The notes under the pieces: generated by a model
Seen by the model: only the letters and a program-made list of their open reading frames with translations
Databases searched by the model: none
Told to the model about the DNA's origin: nothing
Translations under genes and position numbers: made by a program
In this document: one piece after another, positions 8,994 to 19,588 of the stretch
Numbering within the stretch: the first letter of the stretch is position 1
Layout: the number at the start of each line of letters is the position of its first letter
Source: Ignavibacteriaceae bacterium
GTDB lineage: Bacteria > Bacteroidota > Ignavibacteria > Ignavibacteriales > Ignavibacteriaceae
Length of the DNA stretch: 64,000 bases
Assembly (NCBI GenBank): GCA_008933765.1
Contig: WBUK01000014.1
Location: 48,613 to 112,612 of the forward strand
Direction of reading: 5' to 3'

Positions 8994-9263
8994 TTACCAA
9001 CTTGATTTCTTCACGCCGGGTATTTCACCGCGTAAAGCCTTCTCTCTGAAAACAAGCCTGGAAACACCAAACTTTCTGTAATAACCTCTTGCTCTGCCGG
9101 TCATCATGCACCTGTTGTGCAGCCTAACGGGCGAAGAGTTCTTCGGCAGCTTCTGAAGGGCTTCCCAGTCACCGGCTGCTTTAAGTTCTTCCCTTAACTT
9201 TCTGTATTTTTCAGAGAGTTTCACTCTCTTGTCTTCTCTGGCTATCAAGCTTTTTCTTGCCAT
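8994..9263 (-). CDS. rpsN: 30S ribosomal protein S14 (zinc-free long form)
   Basis: S14 is in the 30S head. At 89 aa this is the long form without the four-Cys zinc site: the only cysteine is in [20 protein letters not shown]. The C-terminus [18 protein letters not shown] is the family signature. It lies between rplE and rpsH as in standard spc operons. Confidence 0.97.
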   Translation of the reverse strand: MARKSLIAREDKRVKLSEKYRKLREELKAAGDWEALQKLPKNSSPVRLHNRCMMTGRARGYYRKFGVSRLVFREKALRGEIPGVKKSSW

Positions 9264-9287
9264 TAATAAAACCTCGGTTTACCTTTT

Positions 9288-9920
9288 TTAGTTACCTTTT
9301 TTTCTGAATGGGAATCCAAACGCAGAAAGAAGTTCGAAAGCTTCCGCATCAGTTTTTGCGCTTGTTACTATTGTAATGTCCATTCCCAAAATTCTTGTTA
9401 CTTTATCAACATCAATCTCCGGAAAAACAATCTGCTCTTTCACACCAAAAGTGTAGTTCCCTCTGCCGTCGAAAGATTTATCGGAAAGCCCTCTAAAGTC
9501 TCTTACACGAGGAAGAGCAATGTTTATCAGCCTGTCGAAAAATTCGTACATCCTGTCCCTTCTTAAAGTGACTTTTGCACCGACATTCATCCCGGCTCTT
9601 AACTTGAAGTTAGAAATCGCCTGCCTGGCTTTTCTTATAGTAGGTTTTTGCCCTGTAAAAGCCTCTAAATGTATAACGGCTTCTTCCAGAATTTTCGGGT
9701 CTGCGATTGCATCGCCAACACCCATATTTACAACAACTTTCTGAAGCCTCGGAACTTGCATTACATTCTTATACTGAAACTTAGCCGTGAGCGCAGGTAT
9801 CACATCTTTCTTGTAGTATTCAAAAAGGCGCGTTGGTATCTTTCCTGCCGGTTCAGCACTTTCAGCAACCGCCGCCTTTTTTTCCTTAACTTCAGGTTTC
9901 TTTTTAGTTTTTTCTGCCAT
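9288..9920 (-). CDS. rplE: 50S ribosomal protein L5 with N-terminal extension
   Basis: L5 anchors 5S rRNA and contacts P-site tRNA. The family core begins at about residue 30 ([16 protein letters not shown]) and contains [23 protein letters not shown], and [17 protein letters not shown]. The 210-aa length exceeds the usual ~180 because of a leader of about 28 residues rich in Lys, Glu and Ala ([15 protein letters not shown]). No internal Met lies at the core boundary, so the extension appears to be translated. Confidence 0.96.
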   Translation of the reverse strand: MAEKTKKKPEVKEKKAAVAESAEPAGKIPTRLFEYYKKDVIPALTAKFQYKNVMQVPRLQKVVVNMGVGDAIADPKILEEAVIHLEAFTGQKPTIRKARQAISNFKLRAGMNVGAKVTLRRDRMYEFFDRLINIALPRVRDFRGLSDKSFDGRGNYTFGVKEQIVFPEIDVDKVTRILGMDITIVTSAKTDAEAFELLSAFGFPFRKKGN

Positions 9921-9942
9921 TTCTTAAACCTTGGTCCTTACT

Positions 9943-10275
9943 TTATATCATTTCACCACTTTTAACACTGATGCGGACAATCTTTTCTTTACCGGTTTTC
10001 TCATCCACTATCAGTTTTCCTCCCAGGCGCGTACCGGTGCCGGTTTTGGCATCAATAAGCATCACATTCGAAAGATGAATTGGCGCTTCTTTCTCAATTA
10101 TGCCACCCTGCGGGTTCGTCTGGTTGGGTTTTGTGTGTCTTTTTCTTAAGTTGACTCCCTCAACGATGATTCGTTCGGTCTTCTTAAAAATTTTAAGGAT
10201 TCTGCCTGTTGAACCTTTATCGTTACCGGAAATAACAACAACTTTATCATTCTTTTTAAGGTGTATCTTGGTCAT
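9943..10275 (-). CDS. rplX: 50S ribosomal protein L24
   Basis: L24 initiates large-subunit assembly by binding the 5' end of 23S rRNA. The 110-aa product carries a KOW motif near the start ([19 protein letters not shown]) and the conserved [13 protein letters not shown]. It is 8 bases after rplN. Confidence 0.97.
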   Translation of the reverse strand: MTKIHLKKNDKVVVISGNDKGSTGRILKIFKKTERIIVEGVNLRKRHTKPNQTNPQGGIIEKEAPIHLSNVMLIDAKTGTGTRLGGKLIVDEKTGKEKIVRISVKSGEMI

Positions 10276-10283
10276 ATTCTCCT

Positions 10284-10652
10284 CTATAACACTTCAGGTG
10301 CCAAAGAGACGATCTTCATATAGTTTCGCTCTCTTAGCTCTCTGGCTACGGGTCCGAAAATACGGGTACCTTTTGGTTCGCCTTGTGCGTTCAGTAAAAC
10401 GGCAGCGTTCTCGTCAAAACGGATGTACGACCCGTCCCTACGGCGAACTTCTTTTTTAGTTCTGACGATCACCGCTTTTGAGACATCACCTTTCTTCACG
10501 CCCGCATTAGGCATAGCCGCTTTCACGGAAACAACGATGAGGTCACCAACGCCGGCGTACCTTCTGTTGCTGCCACCGAGCACCCGGATACATTTTAATC
10601 TTTTAGCGCCTGAATTATCGGCTGCTACTAAACTGGTTTCTTCCTGAATCAT
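10284..10652 (-). CDS. rplN: 50S ribosomal protein L14
   Basis: L14 forms an inter-subunit bridge. The 122-aa product has [18 protein letters not shown] at the start, [18 protein letters not shown] in the middle, and [20 protein letters not shown] at the end, all family signatures at family length. Confidence 0.97.
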   Translation of the reverse strand: MIQEETSLVAADNSGAKRLKCIRVLGGSNRRYAGVGDLIVVSVKAAMPNAGVKKGDVSKAVIVRTKKEVRRRDGSYIRFDENAAVLLNAQGEPKGTRIFGPVARELRERNYMKIVSLAPEVL

Positions 10653-10673
10653 TTTCTTTTCTCCGGTAAAAAA

Positions 10674-10928
10674 CTACTTTGCTTTAATCAAAGTTTCAAC
10701 TAAACGCCACCTCTTGTGCCTGCTCAGAGGGCGGGTTTCCATAATTTTAACTATATCACCCGGCTTGCACTCGTTGCCGGAGTCGTGTGCCATAAGTTTG
10801 GTAGTATTTCTGTAATACTTTTTATAGATCGGGTGCGCAACTCTTCTTTCAATAGCTACGACGATGGTTTTATCCATCTTGTTGCTTACAACTTTACCGA
10901 TCCTTGTTTTTCTTCTTTTTCTTTCCAT
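10674..10928 (-). CDS. rpsQ: 30S ribosomal protein S17
   Basis: S17 is a primary 16S rRNA-binding protein with an OB fold. The 84-aa product has [19 protein letters not shown] and the C-terminal signature [19 protein letters not shown]. It lies between rpmC and rplN. Confidence 0.97.
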   Translation of the reverse strand: MERKRRKTRIGKVVSNKMDKTIVVAIERRVAHPIYKKYYRNTTKLMAHDSGNECKPGDIVKIMETRPLSRHKRWRLVETLIKAK

Positions 10929-10948
10929 TATTTAATAAGCTCCCGGTC

Positions 10949-11155
10949 TTAATTATTCACTGAGCTTTTGCTCTCACGCTCTTTTTTTATTGTTAAGATG
11001 CGTGCAATGGTTTTTTTTGTGTTTTTAATAGCAGCAGGGTTAGCCTCTTGCTTCAAAGCGTTTCTGAACTTCAGGTTCGTCAGCGCCTCGATGCTGTCGG
11101 CAAGTGTTGTTTCAAGCTCTTTCGGGGAAAGCTCTCTGATTTCTTTCATCTTCAT
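10949..11155 (-). CDS. rpmC: 50S ribosomal protein L29
   Basis: L29 is a small two-helix protein at the tunnel exit, part of the docking area for trigger factor and SRP. The 68-aa product starts MKMKEIRELSPKELE and contains NLKFRNALKQEANPAAIKN. It is 12 bases after the rplP stop. Confidence 0.96.
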   Translation of the reverse strand: MKMKEIRELSPKELETTLADSIEALTNLKFRNALKQEANPAAIKNTKKTIARILTIKKERESKSSVNN

Positions 11156-11167
11156 CTTAAAGGCTCC

Positions 11168-11584
11168 TTATTCATAATCCGGTCTTGAAACGACCTTAGT
11201 TTTAATCGGGAGTTTGTAAGAACAAGTGTTCAGCGCTTCGCGTGCAACCTCTTGAGAAACCCCGGAGACTTCGAACATAATTCTGCCCGGTTTAACAACA
11301 GCCACCCAGAACTCGGGCGCTCCCTTACCTTTACCCATCCTGGTTTCCAACGGTTTCTTGGAAACAGGCTTGTCAGGGAATATTCTGATCCAAACCTTAC
11401 CGTCTCTTTTCATTTTTCTGGAAAGAGTAATACGGCAAGCTTCGATCTGCCGGCTGGTTATCCAGGCCGGTTCGAGAGCCTTCAGACCAAAATCGCCGAA
11501 TGCAACCGAAGAACCCCTGTGGGCTTTGCCGGTCATCCGCCCTCTTTGGGCTCTCCTGAACTTAACTCTTTTTGGCATTAACAT
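11168..11584 (-). CDS. rplP: 50S ribosomal protein L16
   Basis: L16 is near the A site and peptidyl-transferase centre. The 138-aa product has [18 protein letters not shown], the conserved [20 protein letters not shown], and [16 protein letters not shown]. The first ATG is favoured because GGAG is nine bases upstream; the ATG two codons later is an alternative. Confidence 0.97.
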   Translation of the reverse strand: MLMPKRVKFRRAQRGRMTGKAHRGSSVAFGDFGLKALEPAWITSRQIEACRITLSRKMKRDGKVWIRIFPDKPVSKKPLETRMGKGKGAPEFWVAVVKPGRIMFEVSGVSQEVAREALNTCSYKLPIKTKVVSRPDYE

Positions 11585-11602
11585 CTTAGCAATCTCCGAA
11601 TT

Positions 11603-12244
11603 TTAGTCTGATACTCTTTTACCTAAGATCTCGCCGCGGCAAATCCATACTTTAACGCCTATCGAGCCATAAATGGTCTCTGCTCTGCCGTTAGCGTAAT
11701 CGATATCCGATCTTAAGGTGTGAAGTGGTGTTCTGCCCTCTTTATACTGCTCGGTTCTCGCCATTTCAGCACCGCCTAACCTGCCGGAGCACATGATCTT
11801 AATTCCTTCACCACCACCTTTAATAGTGGTGGAAAGCGCAGTTTTCATCGCTCTTCTGAAAGATATTCTTCCTTCCAACTGGCGGGCAACATTCTCAGCC
11901 ACCAAAGCAGCGTCTAACTCAGGCTTTTTAATCTCGTTTACCTGAACTTTAACATCCTTCGCAAACTGTAACTTAAGCTCTTCTTCAAGTTTTTGAATAT
12001 CCTGACCACTCTTACCGATTACCAAGCCGGGCTTAGCAGTATGAATGGTTACAATAACATTCTTTGTGGTTCTGTCTATTACAATTCTGGAAACAGCAGC
12101 GCTTCTCAGCCTTGTTTTCACATAAGTACGAATATCGTTATCTTCTTTAAGTTTCGGGGCATAGCTCTTCTTTTCGAACCAGTTAGATTCCCATCCTCTG
12201 ATGATTCCAACTCTCACCCCGATTGGGTGCGTTTTTTGACCCAA
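11603..12244 (-). CDS. rpsC: 30S ribosomal protein S3
   Basis: S3 lines the mRNA entry channel and contributes to helicase activity. The 213-aa product has an N-terminal segment (MGQKTHPIGVRVGIIRGWES), a KH domain with PGLVIGKSGQDIQKLEEEL, and the C-terminal IMCSGRLGGAEMARTEQYKE. The start overlaps nothing but is one base from the rplV stop, suggesting coupling. Confidence 0.97.
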   Translation of the reverse strand: MGQKTHPIGVRVGIIRGWESNWFEKKSYAPKLKEDNDIRTYVKTRLRSAAVSRIVIDRTTKNVIVTIHTAKPGLVIGKSGQDIQKLEEELKLQFAKDVKVQVNEIKKPELDAALVAENVARQLEGRISFRRAMKTALSTTIKGGGEGIKIMCSGRLGGAEMARTEQYKEGRTPLHTLRSDIDYANGRAETIYGSIGVKVWICRGEILGKRVSD

Positions 12245-12245
12245 G

Positions 12246-12614
12246 TTAAGCCTCCTGTTCTACTTCTACGAATTGATTGGTTTTAACCACCACGGTTAAA
12301 TGGCACATCCTCTTGCGAACGCGGTATGCGCGCCCCATCGGTGCCGGCAGTATCCGCTTCATCGAAGGTCCGTTGTTTACGAATATCTCTTTGATGAATA
12401 CACTCTCGGGTTGTATTCTTGCTTCTTCATTGTTATTGATCAGGTTCGAAACTGCTGATTTTATAACCTTCAAAACATTCTTAGAAGCATGTTTAGGCTG
12501 AAACTGGAGTGACTCCATCGCCTTCACTGCGTTCATTCCCCTTACGAGGTCAACCACTAATCTCATCTTTCTGGGCGATGACGGGATAAATTTATATGTT
12601 GCTCTGGCTTCCAT
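12246..12614 (-). CDS. rplV: 50S ribosomal protein L22
   Basis: L22 lines the peptide exit tunnel; its beta-hairpin loop is where macrolide-resistance changes arise in the family. The 122-aa product has ATYKFIPSSPRKMRLVVDLV and the hairpin region KRILPAPMGRAYRVRKRMCH. The N-terminus is typical, with no extension. Confidence 0.97.
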   Translation of the reverse strand: MEARATYKFIPSSPRKMRLVVDLVRGMNAVKAMESLQFQPKHASKNVLKVIKSAVSNLINNNEEARIQPESVFIKEIFVNNGPSMKRILPAPMGRAYRVRKRMCHLTVVVKTNQFVEVEQEA

Positions 12615-12622
12615 TTTATCTC

Positions 12623-12910
12623 CTATCTGGCTCTTGAGGCTTTTTCAGCTTTTGTTCCCGGGTGACCCCTGAAAATGCGCGTAGGGGCAAATTCACCGAA
12701 CTTATGACCTACCATATTCTCCGTCACATATACCGGAATCATCTTGTTCCCGTTGTGAACTGCTATAGTCTGCCCGATAAAATCCGGGGTGATCATAGAA
12801 GCACGCGACCAGGTCTTGATTATCTTTTTCTGACCTGACTCGTTTAGCTGCTGCACTTTTTTCAATAGCTTATAGTGAATAAATGGGCCCTTTTTAATCG
12901 ATCTTGGCAT
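12623..12910 (-). CDS. rpsS: 30S ribosomal protein S19
   Basis: S19 is in the 30S head and pairs with S13. The 95-aa product has [38 protein letters not shown], and [15 protein letters not shown]. Both length and motifs are standard. Confidence 0.97.
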   Translation of the reverse strand: MPRSIKKGPFIHYKLLKKVQQLNESGQKKIIKTWSRASMITPDFIGQTIAVHNGNKMIPVYVTENMVGHKFGEFAPTRIFRGHPGTKAEKASRAR

Positions 12911-12922
12911 ACTTACTCTCTA

Positions 12923-13747
12923 CTACTTTCTGCGTTTTACAATAAATTTGTTCGATGGGTTCTTACGCTTGCGCGTCTTAAGACCTTTAGCAGCCTGCCC
13001 CCATGGCGAAACCGGGTGACCGCCACCGGAGGTCTTACCCTCGCCGCCACCCATCGGGTGATCTACCGGGTTCTTTGCAACACCTCTGGAGTATGGGCGC
13101 CTGCCTAACCATCTTGAACGCCCCGCTTTCCCTAAGCTGATGTTCTCGTGGTCAGAGTTTCCTACTACTCCGTAGGTCGCCATACATTCAACTTTAACCA
13201 TCCTAACCTCCCCGGAAGGAAGTTTGAGGGTTGCCATTTCCTTTTCTCTTGCAACAAGCTGAATCGAAGAGCCCGCACTTCTTGCGAGTTGCCCGCCTTT
13301 ACCGGGGCGCAATTCAACATTGTGTATAAAACTTCCTACAGGTATCTCTTTAAGCGGAAGTGCGTTACCTACTTTAATCTCCGATCCTGAACCGGAAACA
13401 ACTTTCTGACCAACCTTAATGCCGGCAGGCGCAAGTATGTATCTCTTTTCGCCGTCTTCGTAGTGTAACAGTGCAATTCTGCAGGTGCGGTTCGGGTCGT
13501 ATTCTATAGATACTACCTTACCGGGAACACCAAACTTGTTCCTCTTAAAGTCAATTATCCTGTATTGTCTTTTATGCCCACCGCCTCTGTGCCTGGCGGT
13601 AATGCGGCCTAAATTGTTTCTGCCGCCCGATCTGTCCAATGGGAGAAGTAACGACTTCTCCGGTTTGGATTTAGTTATCTCGGTAAACGCCGAGACAGAT
13701 CTGAACCTTGTGCCGGGTGAAGTGGGCTTATATTTTCTTATTGCCAT
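12923..13747 (-). CDS. rplB: 50S ribosomal protein L2
   Basis: L2 is needed for subunit association and peptidyl-transferase function. The 274-aa product has [15 protein letters not shown], the RNA-binding [19 protein letters not shown], and the C-terminal [19 protein letters not shown], which includes the conserved histidine near the catalytic centre. Confidence 0.98.
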   Translation of the reverse strand: MAIRKYKPTSPGTRFRSVSAFTEITKSKPEKSLLLPLDRSGGRNNLGRITARHRGGGHKRQYRIIDFKRNKFGVPGKVVSIEYDPNRTCRIALLHYEDGEKRYILAPAGIKVGQKVVSGSGSEIKVGNALPLKEIPVGSFIHNVELRPGKGGQLARSAGSSIQLVAREKEMATLKLPSGEVRMVKVECMATYGVVGNSDHENISLGKAGRSRWLGRRPYSRGVAKNPVDHPMGGGEGKTSGGGHPVSPWGQAAKGLKTRKRKNPSNKFIVKRRK

Positions 13748-13768
13748 TGATAAAACTCCGGTCTGCTT

Positions 13769-14059
13769 CTATGCTTGTTCAAATAATTCTATCTTATCGC
13801 CTTGTTTCAAAGTAACATAGGCTTTCTTGAACCGTGGTGTCTTGCCGGTAAACCTTCCTGATTTCCTGAACGAAGTGCGTAATTTTCCTTCGTATTTAAC
13901 CGTGTTTACCGATGTAACAGTAACACCGAATTTCTTTTCAACCGCCTTGGCGATCTCAATTTTATTTGCGTCCCAGGTTACTTCAAAACCATACTTGGCT
14001 CCCGAGAGCATTTTAACACTTTTTTCGGTGTAAAGTGGCTTAATCAAAACTTCTTTCAT
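13769..14059 (-). CDS. rplW: 50S ribosomal protein L23
   Basis: L23 is at the tunnel exit and is the main docking site for trigger factor. The 96-aa product has LIKPLYTEKSVKMLSGAKYG and FGVTVTSVNTVKYEGK. Its start is directly adjacent to the rplD stop (no gap), so translation is probably coupled. Confidence 0.96.
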   Translation of the reverse strand: MKEVLIKPLYTEKSVKMLSGAKYGFEVTWDANKIEIAKAVEKKFGVTVTSVNTVKYEGKLRTSFRKSGRFTGKTPRFKKAYVTLKQGDKIELFEQA

Positions 14060-14704
14060 TTACTCAGCCGCTGCCTTTTCTTTAGAATAAGTGTTGTTAA
14101 AATATTCTGCCGCCCCGGATTGAAGCAACAGCACCTGCGAGTTCAGGATGTCGTAGGTGGAAACACTGTTAACACTGAGAACTTTCACTCTTTCAATATT
14201 TCTTCCTGAGCGGTAAACATTCTCGTTATGTTCTGAAGTTAACAGAAGAACTTTTTTACCTTCAAGTTTCAGTGCCTGAAGCAATGCAACAAAATCTTTT
14301 GTTTTGGGGGCTTCGTAGTTAAAATCTTCTACAATAACCAACCGCTCTTCAGAATATTTAAGGGAAAGAGCCGACTTCTTAGCCAGTATCGCAACCTTGC
14401 GCGGCAGTTTCAACCGATAGTCTCTCGGCTTGGGCCCAAAGATTCTGCCTCCGCCCACCCACAATGGTGAGCGAGTTGTGCCGGCACGGGCACCACCTCT
14501 GCCTTTTTGCCTCCAGGGCTTCTTTCCTCCGCCTCTTACTTCGCTTCTCTCTTTTGTTTTGTGCGTACCCTGCCTTTGATTTGCAAGGTAAACTTTCGAA
14601 GCAAGATACAGAACATGATGGTTCGGCTCTGCCGAGAAAACTCCATCATTTAATTCGATCTGTCCGGAGACTGTACCGTCTGTTTTATAAACATCAACAA
14701 ACAT
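14060..14704 (-). CDS. rplD: 50S ribosomal protein L4
   Basis: L4 reaches into the exit tunnel and in enterobacteria represses the S10 operon. The 214-aa product has the extended loop GGGKKPWRQKGRGGARAGTT followed by SPLWVGGGRIFGPKPRDY, then a globular C-terminal half ending in an Ala/Lys tail. Confidence 0.97.
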   Translation of the reverse strand: MFVDVYKTDGTVSGQIELNDGVFSAEPNHHVLYLASKVYLANQRQGTHKTKERSEVRGGGKKPWRQKGRGGARAGTTRSPLWVGGGRIFGPKPRDYRLKLPRKVAILAKKSALSLKYSEERLVIVEDFNYEAPKTKDFVALLQALKLEGKKVLLLTSEHNENVYRSGRNIERVKVLSVNSVSTYDILNSQVLLLQSGAAEYFNNTYSKEKAAAE

Positions 14705-14716
14705 TTCTAACCTGAA

Positions 14717-15340
14717 CTAATTTTTAAGTAATTCTACTATTGAATTTACGGCACCCGGAACAGCGCCTTTAACTAAAACTATGTTTTTATCTTCAATTAT
14801 CTTAACGACCTGAAGATTTAAAGCGGTAAACCTTTGATTACCCATTCTGCCTGCCATTTTCTGACCGGGAAATACCCTTGAAGGGTAAGATGAAGCACCA
14901 ATTGAACCGGGTGCTCTGAGCCTGTCGGACTGACCGTGTGTCGTACCGCCTACTCCGCCAAATCCGTGCCGTCTCATGACACCCTGAAAGCCTTTACCCT
15001 TACTTTTTCCGGCTACTTTTATTATTTCGCCTTCTGTAAAGATGTTCGCTCCTATGGTATCACCGATATTATACTCTGCCACGGAATCTACGCGGAATTC
15101 TCTTAAATGCCTGACCGGTGTGAGGTTCTTCTTCTTGAAATCACCAAGAACCGGTTTTGTCAGGCTTTTCTCTTTTACTGCACCAAACCCGAGCTGAATG
15201 GCGTTGTAGCCGTTAATTTCGGTGCTGCGTACCGCAGTAACGGTGCAGGGGCCCGCCTCGATGATCGTAACAGGGATTCTGTTACCGGAATCATCATAAA
15301 TGGCAGACATTCCAATTTTTTTACCAAGTATTCCTAACAT
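14717..15340 (-). CDS. rplC: 50S ribosomal protein L3
   Basis: L3 approaches the peptidyl-transferase centre with an extended loop and is an early-assembly protein. The 207-aa product starts MLGILGKKIGMSAIYDDSGN and contains GKGKGFQGVMRRHGFGGVGG and GSIGASSYPSRVFPGQKMAG. An upstream TTG at 15355 would add five residues, but GGAGAG lies six bases before the ATG at 15340, and that start matches the family. Confidence 0.97.
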   Translation of the reverse strand: MLGILGKKIGMSAIYDDSGNRIPVTIIEAGPCTVTAVRSTEINGYNAIQLGFGAVKEKSLTKPVLGDFKKKNLTPVRHLREFRVDSVAEYNIGDTIGANIFTEGEIIKVAGKSKGKGFQGVMRRHGFGGVGGTTHGQSDRLRAPGSIGASSYPSRVFPGQKMAGRMGNQRFTALNLQVVKIIEDKNIVLVKGAVPGAVNSIVELLKN

Positions 15341-15359
15341 ATATTCTCTCCGCAATCCC

Positions 15360-15668
15360 TTAGAGTTTGATCTCTATGTCAACTCCGGCAGGGATATCTA
15401 ATTTACCTAACGAATCGATTGTTTTTGCGCTCGAATTGTGAATATCAATTATTCTTTTGTGCGTACGGGTCTCGAACTGCTCGCGGGATTTTTTATCCAC
15501 ATGCGGTGAGCGCAATACTGTGTAAATCGTTTTCCTTGTTGGTAACGGTATAGGGCCCGAAACCGAAGCTCCGGTGCTCTTAACTGTTTTAATAATTTTT
15601 TCGGTCGATTTATCTATAAGTATATGATCGTAAGATTTTAACTTAATTCTAATTTTCTTCCCGGCCAC
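15360..15668 (-). CDS. rpsJ: 30S ribosomal protein S10
   Basis: S10 is a 30S head protein that also acts as NusE in antitermination with NusB. The 102-aa product has [39 protein letters not shown], and [17 protein letters not shown]. It opens the S10 block and lies 75 bases after tuf, separated from it by a strong hairpin. Confidence 0.97.
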   Translation of the reverse strand: MAGKKIRIKLKSYDHILIDKSTEKIIKTVKSTGASVSGPIPLPTRKTIYTVLRSPHVDKKSREQFETRTHKRIIDIHNSSAKTIDSLGKLDIPAGVDIEIKL

Positions 15669-15698
15669 TTTAATTTACCTCGTTTTTTAAGACACACA

Positions 15699-15720
15699 GC
15701 GGGGGCAGTAGTGCCCCCGC
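15699..15720 (-). other. Strong hairpin between tuf and rpsJ
   Basis: A perfect 9-bp GC-rich stem (15699-15707 against 15712-15720) with a 4-base loop lies 24 bases after the tuf stop. No T-run follows directly on the minus strand, so it is more likely an mRNA-stability or partial-termination structure than a full terminator. Confidence 0.6.
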
Positions 15721-15743
15721 AGGTGACAAATAAAGATTCTCTT

Positions 15744-16949
15744 CTATTCGATGATCTTAGTTACAGTTCCGGCGCCAACGGTTCTGCCACCCTCGCGGAT
15801 AGCGAAACGCAAGCCCTCTTCCATAGCGATTTCAGAGATCAACTTAACAGTCATCGTTCTGTTATCGCCAGGCATAACGATATCATCCGGGTTTTCCAAA
15901 GAAACAACACCGGTAACATCGGTTGTTCTGAAGTAGAACTGTGGTCTGTAACCGTTAGAGAATGGTTTGTGACGGCCACCCTCTTCTTTTGAAAGCACAT
16001 AAACCTGGCACTCAAAATGAGTGTGCGGTGTAATTGAGCCGGGTTTAGCAAGAACCATTCCTCTTTCGATTTCATTCTTGTCAACACCGCGCATCAGAAT
16101 ACCTGCGTTGTCACCGGCTTGTGCTTTATCCAATTCCTTACGGAACATTTCGATACCTGTAATAACGGTTTTCTTGTGCTGACCCAACCCTATAAGTTCA
16201 ACTTCTTTACCAAGTTCAACTTCGCCTCTTTCAACTCTACCGGTGGCAACAGTACCACGACCGGTAATCGAGAAAACATCCTCTACAGGCATAATGAAAG
16301 GTTTGTCAATGCTTCTTTCAGGGAGCTGAATCCATGTATCTACTGCATCCATAAGATTCCAGATGCACTGGTATCTTGGGTCATCAACGGGGGCTTTAGC
16401 AGCACCGGCTTCAAGCGCCTGAAGTGCAGAACCTCTGATAATTGGGGTGTTTTCACCGTCAAATTCGTTATTATCAAGGATTTCTCTAAGTTCCATTTCA
16501 ACCAACTCGAGCAACTCTTCGTCTTCCATCATATCAACTTTATTAAGGAAAACAACCATACGGGGCACGCCAACCTGACGGGCAAGAAGGATGTGCTCTC
16601 TGGTTTGGGGCATCGGTCCGTCGGTAGCTGCAACTACGAGGATTGCACCGTCCATCTGAGCAGCACCGGTAATCATGTTCTTAACATAGTCAGCGTGACC
16701 GGGGCAGTCAACATGTGCATAGTGTCTGTTTTCTGTTGAATACTCAACATGTGAAGTGGCAATTGTTATACCACGAGCTTTTTCTTCGGGGGCGTTGTCG
16801 ATCGAATCAAAAGATCTAACTTGCGACAAACCCTTGTTTGCTAATGCCATCGTAATGGCGGCAGTCAAAGTGGTTTTACCGTGGTCAACATGACCGATTG
16901 TACCAATGTTGACATGCGGTTTCGACCTGTCAAATTTTTCTTTGGCCAT
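15744..16949 (-). CDS. tuf: Elongation factor Tu
   Basis: EF-Tu delivers aminoacyl-tRNA to the ribosomal A site as a GTP complex. The 401-aa product has the P-loop GHVDHGKT at 19-26, DCPGHADY (G3), NKVDM (G4), the switch segment [13 protein letters not shown], and the tRNA-binding beta-barrel domains ([21 protein letters not shown]). It is the only tuf in the window and stands between fusA and rpsJ, joining the str and S10 blocks. Confidence 0.98.
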   Translation of the reverse strand: MAKEKFDRSKPHVNIGTIGHVDHGKTTLTAAITMALANKGLSQVRSFDSIDNAPEEKARGITIATSHVEYSTENRHYAHVDCPGHADYVKNMITGAAQMDGAILVVAATDGPMPQTREHILLARQVGVPRMVVFLNKVDMMEDEELLELVEMELREILDNNEFDGENTPIIRGSALQALEAGAAKAPVDDPRYQCIWNLMDAVDTWIQLPERSIDKPFIMPVEDVFSITGRGTVATGRVERGEVELGKEVELIGLGQHKKTVITGIEMFRKELDKAQAGDNAGILMRGVDKNEIERGMVLAKPGSITPHTHFECQVYVLSKEEGGRHKPFSNGYRPQFYFRTTDVTGVVSLENPDDIVMPGDNRTMTVKLISEIAMEEGLRFAIREGGRTVGAGTVTKIIE

Positions 16950-16989
16950 CTGTTTATCTCCTGTTAATTTTTCTGCTTGGTTAAATTGT

Positions 16990-19089
16990 TCACACAGTAG
17001 TAGCTGTTTTTCTACCGGAAGCCTTTTCCGATATCTCTTCAGCTATTGATTTAGGTACATCTGCATAGTGCGAGAACTGCATCGTGTAAATAGCGCGTCC
17101 CTGGGTCATCGATCTGAGGATTGTTGCATACCCGAACATCTCTGCAAGAGGTACTTTTGCTTTAATAACCTGGGCATCCTTACGCGAGGTGAACCCTTCG
17201 ATTCTTCCGCGTCTGGAGTTCAGATCGCCCATCACATCTCCAAGGTATTCTTCCGGTGAAATTACTTCCACCGATACTATTGGCTCTAAGATCACCGGTT
17301 TCGCCTTTTTGGCTGCGTTCTGGAAACCCATCGAGCCGGCTACTTTGAACGAAATCTCGTCGGAATCTACATCGTGATACGAACCGTCGAAAAGACGAAC
17401 CTTTATATCCACCATCGGATATCCGGCTACTATTCCGTTGCGCATTGCCTCCTGAACACCCTGAGATACTGCCGGCACATATTCTTTTGGCACTACACCA
17501 CCGACAATACCGTTGATAAATTCGTAACCCTTGCCCGGTTCGTTGGGGCCAACTTCAAGCCATACATGACCGAATTTACCACGACCACCCGACTGTTTAA
17601 CGAATCTGCCTTCAGCTTCAACAGTCTCCGTGATCGTTTCTCTGTAGGCTACCTGAGGTTTGCCCACATTTGCATCTACTTTAAACTCTCTTTTAAGGCG
17701 ATCAACTATTATCTCCAAGTGAAGCTCACCCATTCCCGCTATAATCGTCTGTGCGGTCTCTTCATCTACGGTTACCCTGAAGGTCGGGTCTTCATCCATA
17801 AGTTTCGAGAGGGACTCCGAGAGCCTGTCCTGATCTGCTTTTGTTTTTGGCTCAATAGCAATCTGAATCACCGGTTCCGGGAACTCCATCTTCTCAAGAA
17901 CTATCGGATCGTCTTCCGTGCAAAGTGTATCGCCTGTTCTTGTGAACCGAAGCCCAACTGCGGCACCAATATCACCGGCTCTAACCTCGGTTATCTCTTC
18001 CCTGTGGTTCGCGTGCATCTGAAGAAGGCGGCTGATCCGCTCTTTCTTTCCGGTAACTGAATTGTAGATATAAGAACCTGACTCAAGTTTACCGGTGTAA
18101 ACCCTGAAGAATGTAAGTTTTCCAACATAGGGGTCGTTCATAATCTTGAACGCCAAAGCTGAAAATTTTTCTTCTTCAGAAACTACTCTTTTAATTTTAT
18201 CATTTATCCCCACATGGTGCGCTTCTATTTCTTTTGCATCCAAAGGTGAGGGGAGAAAATCGATAACTGCGTTAAGCAGCATCTGAATCCCTTTATTTTT
18301 GAAGGATGCACCACAAAGCACCGGGATAATAACATTATCAATGGTTGCTTTTCTTAAAACCGATCTGATCTCTTCAGCTGAAATCTCCTGACCTTCAAGA
18401 TATTTCTCTAAGAGAGTGTCGTCAACATCAGATACTGCTTCAAGCATTTCTGTTCTGTATTTCTCGGCAAGTTCAAGCAAATCTTTTGGTATATCAATTA
18501 CATCAAACTCTTTGCCTTGTGTTTCATCGTGATAGATGATCGCTTTAAAACCGATCAAATCGATCACTCCGGCAAACATATCACCCTGCCCAATCGGCAG
18601 TTCAATAGGGATAGCATTTGCCCCAAGGCGCTCGCGGATCATAGAAAGCGCATTGAAGAAATCAGCGCCAACTCTGTCCATCTTATTTATAAAAGCAATT
18701 CTGGGTACGCCGTATTTATCGGCTTGCCGCCAGACTGTTTCACTCTGCGGTTCAACGCCTCCTACGGCACAAAAAAGTGCAATTGCTCCGTCAAGAACCC
18801 TTAAAGATCTTTCCACCTCAACAGTGAAATCCACATGCCCCGGTGTATCGATAATATTAATTCTGTGCTCTTTCCACATACAGGTAGTGGCAGCACTCGT
18901 AATAGTGATACCCCTCTCTTTTTCCTGTTCCATCCAATCCATGGTAGCGGCACCGTCGTGAACTTCACCCAACCTGTGCGACTTACCGGTATAAAACAAT
19001 ATTCTCTCGGTCGTAGTGGTCTTTCCGGCGTCTATATGCGCCATGATCCCAATGTTACGGACCTTATCAATAGATAACTTTTTACTCAT
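16990..19089 (-). CDS. fusA: Elongation factor G
   Basis: EF-G drives translocation and, with RRF, ribosome recycling. At 699 aa it is full length, with P-loop AHIDAGKT at 17-24, [16 protein letters not shown], and the domain IV segment [16 protein letters not shown] followed by [14 protein letters not shown]. It lies between rpsG (21 bases upstream) and tuf (40 bases downstream), the classical str order. Confidence 0.98.
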   Translation of the reverse strand: MSKKLSIDKVRNIGIMAHIDAGKTTTTERILFYTGKSHRLGEVHDGAATMDWMEQEKERGITITSAATTCMWKEHRINIIDTPGHVDFTVEVERSLRVLDGAIALFCAVGGVEPQSETVWRQADKYGVPRIAFINKMDRVGADFFNALSMIRERLGANAIPIELPIGQGDMFAGVIDLIGFKAIIYHDETQGKEFDVIDIPKDLLELAEKYRTEMLEAVSDVDDTLLEKYLEGQEISAEEIRSVLRKATIDNVIIPVLCGASFKNKGIQMLLNAVIDFLPSPLDAKEIEAHHVGINDKIKRVVSEEEKFSALAFKIMNDPYVGKLTFFRVYTGKLESGSYIYNSVTGKKERISRLLQMHANHREEITEVRAGDIGAAVGLRFTRTGDTLCTEDDPIVLEKMEFPEPVIQIAIEPKTKADQDRLSESLSKLMDEDPTFRVTVDEETAQTIIAGMGELHLEIIVDRLKREFKVDANVGKPQVAYRETITETVEAEGRFVKQSGGRGKFGHVWLEVGPNEPGKGYEFINGIVGGVVPKEYVPAVSQGVQEAMRNGIVAGYPMVDIKVRLFDGSYHDVDSDEISFKVAGSMGFQNAAKKAKPVILEPIVSVEVISPEEYLGDVMGDLNSRRGRIEGFTSRKDAQVIKAKVPLAEMFGYATILRSMTQGRAIYTMQFSHYADVPKSIAEEISEKASGRKTATTV

Positions 19090-19110
19090 TTTTCCGAATT
19101 TATTCCTGAA

Positions 19111-19578
19111 TTACCACTTAAAATGAGCAAAAGCTTTGTTTGCTTCAGCCATTCTGTGCGTATCTTCTTTTTTCTTAACCGCATTCCCGGCGTTGTTCGA
19201 GGCATCAATAAACTCGTTAGCAAGTTTAGAAGCCATCGATTTATCTTTTCTGTCAGAAGCGTATCTTTTTAACCATCTGATAGCCAAAGCCATTCTTCTT
19301 TCAGGCCTTACTTCCATCGGTACCTGATATGTAGCCCCGCCGACTCTCCGGCTCCTGACTTCAATCACGGGCTGTGTGTTTTGCAAAGCCTTTTTAAAAG
19401 TTTCTAAAGCGGGCTTTGAAGTTTTTTCTTCAACGATTGCAAAAGCGTCATAAACAACGGTTCTCGCTGTCTCTTTGTTACCATCTTCCATGATGGCGTT
19501 GATGAATTTAGCTAACGAATGATCACCAAACCTGGGGTCCGGTTTTATATACCTCTTGGGTGCTCTCTTTTTTCTCAT
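19111..19578 (-). CDS. rpsG: 30S ribosomal protein S7
   Basis: S7 nucleates assembly of the 3' domain of 16S rRNA and represses the str operon in E. coli. The 155-aa product has MRKKRAPKRYIKPDPRFGD, VRSRRVGGATYQVPMEVRP, and the C-terminal ANKAFAHFKW. It lies 10 bases after rpsL. Confidence 0.97.
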   Translation of the reverse strand: MRKKRAPKRYIKPDPRFGDHSLAKFINAIMEDGNKETARTVVYDAFAIVEEKTSKPALETFKKALQNTQPVIEVRSRRVGGATYQVPMEVRPERRMALAIRWLKRYASDRKDKSMASKLANEFIDASNNAGNAVKKKEDTHRMAEANKAFAHFKW

Positions 19579-19588
19579 AATTGCTTAT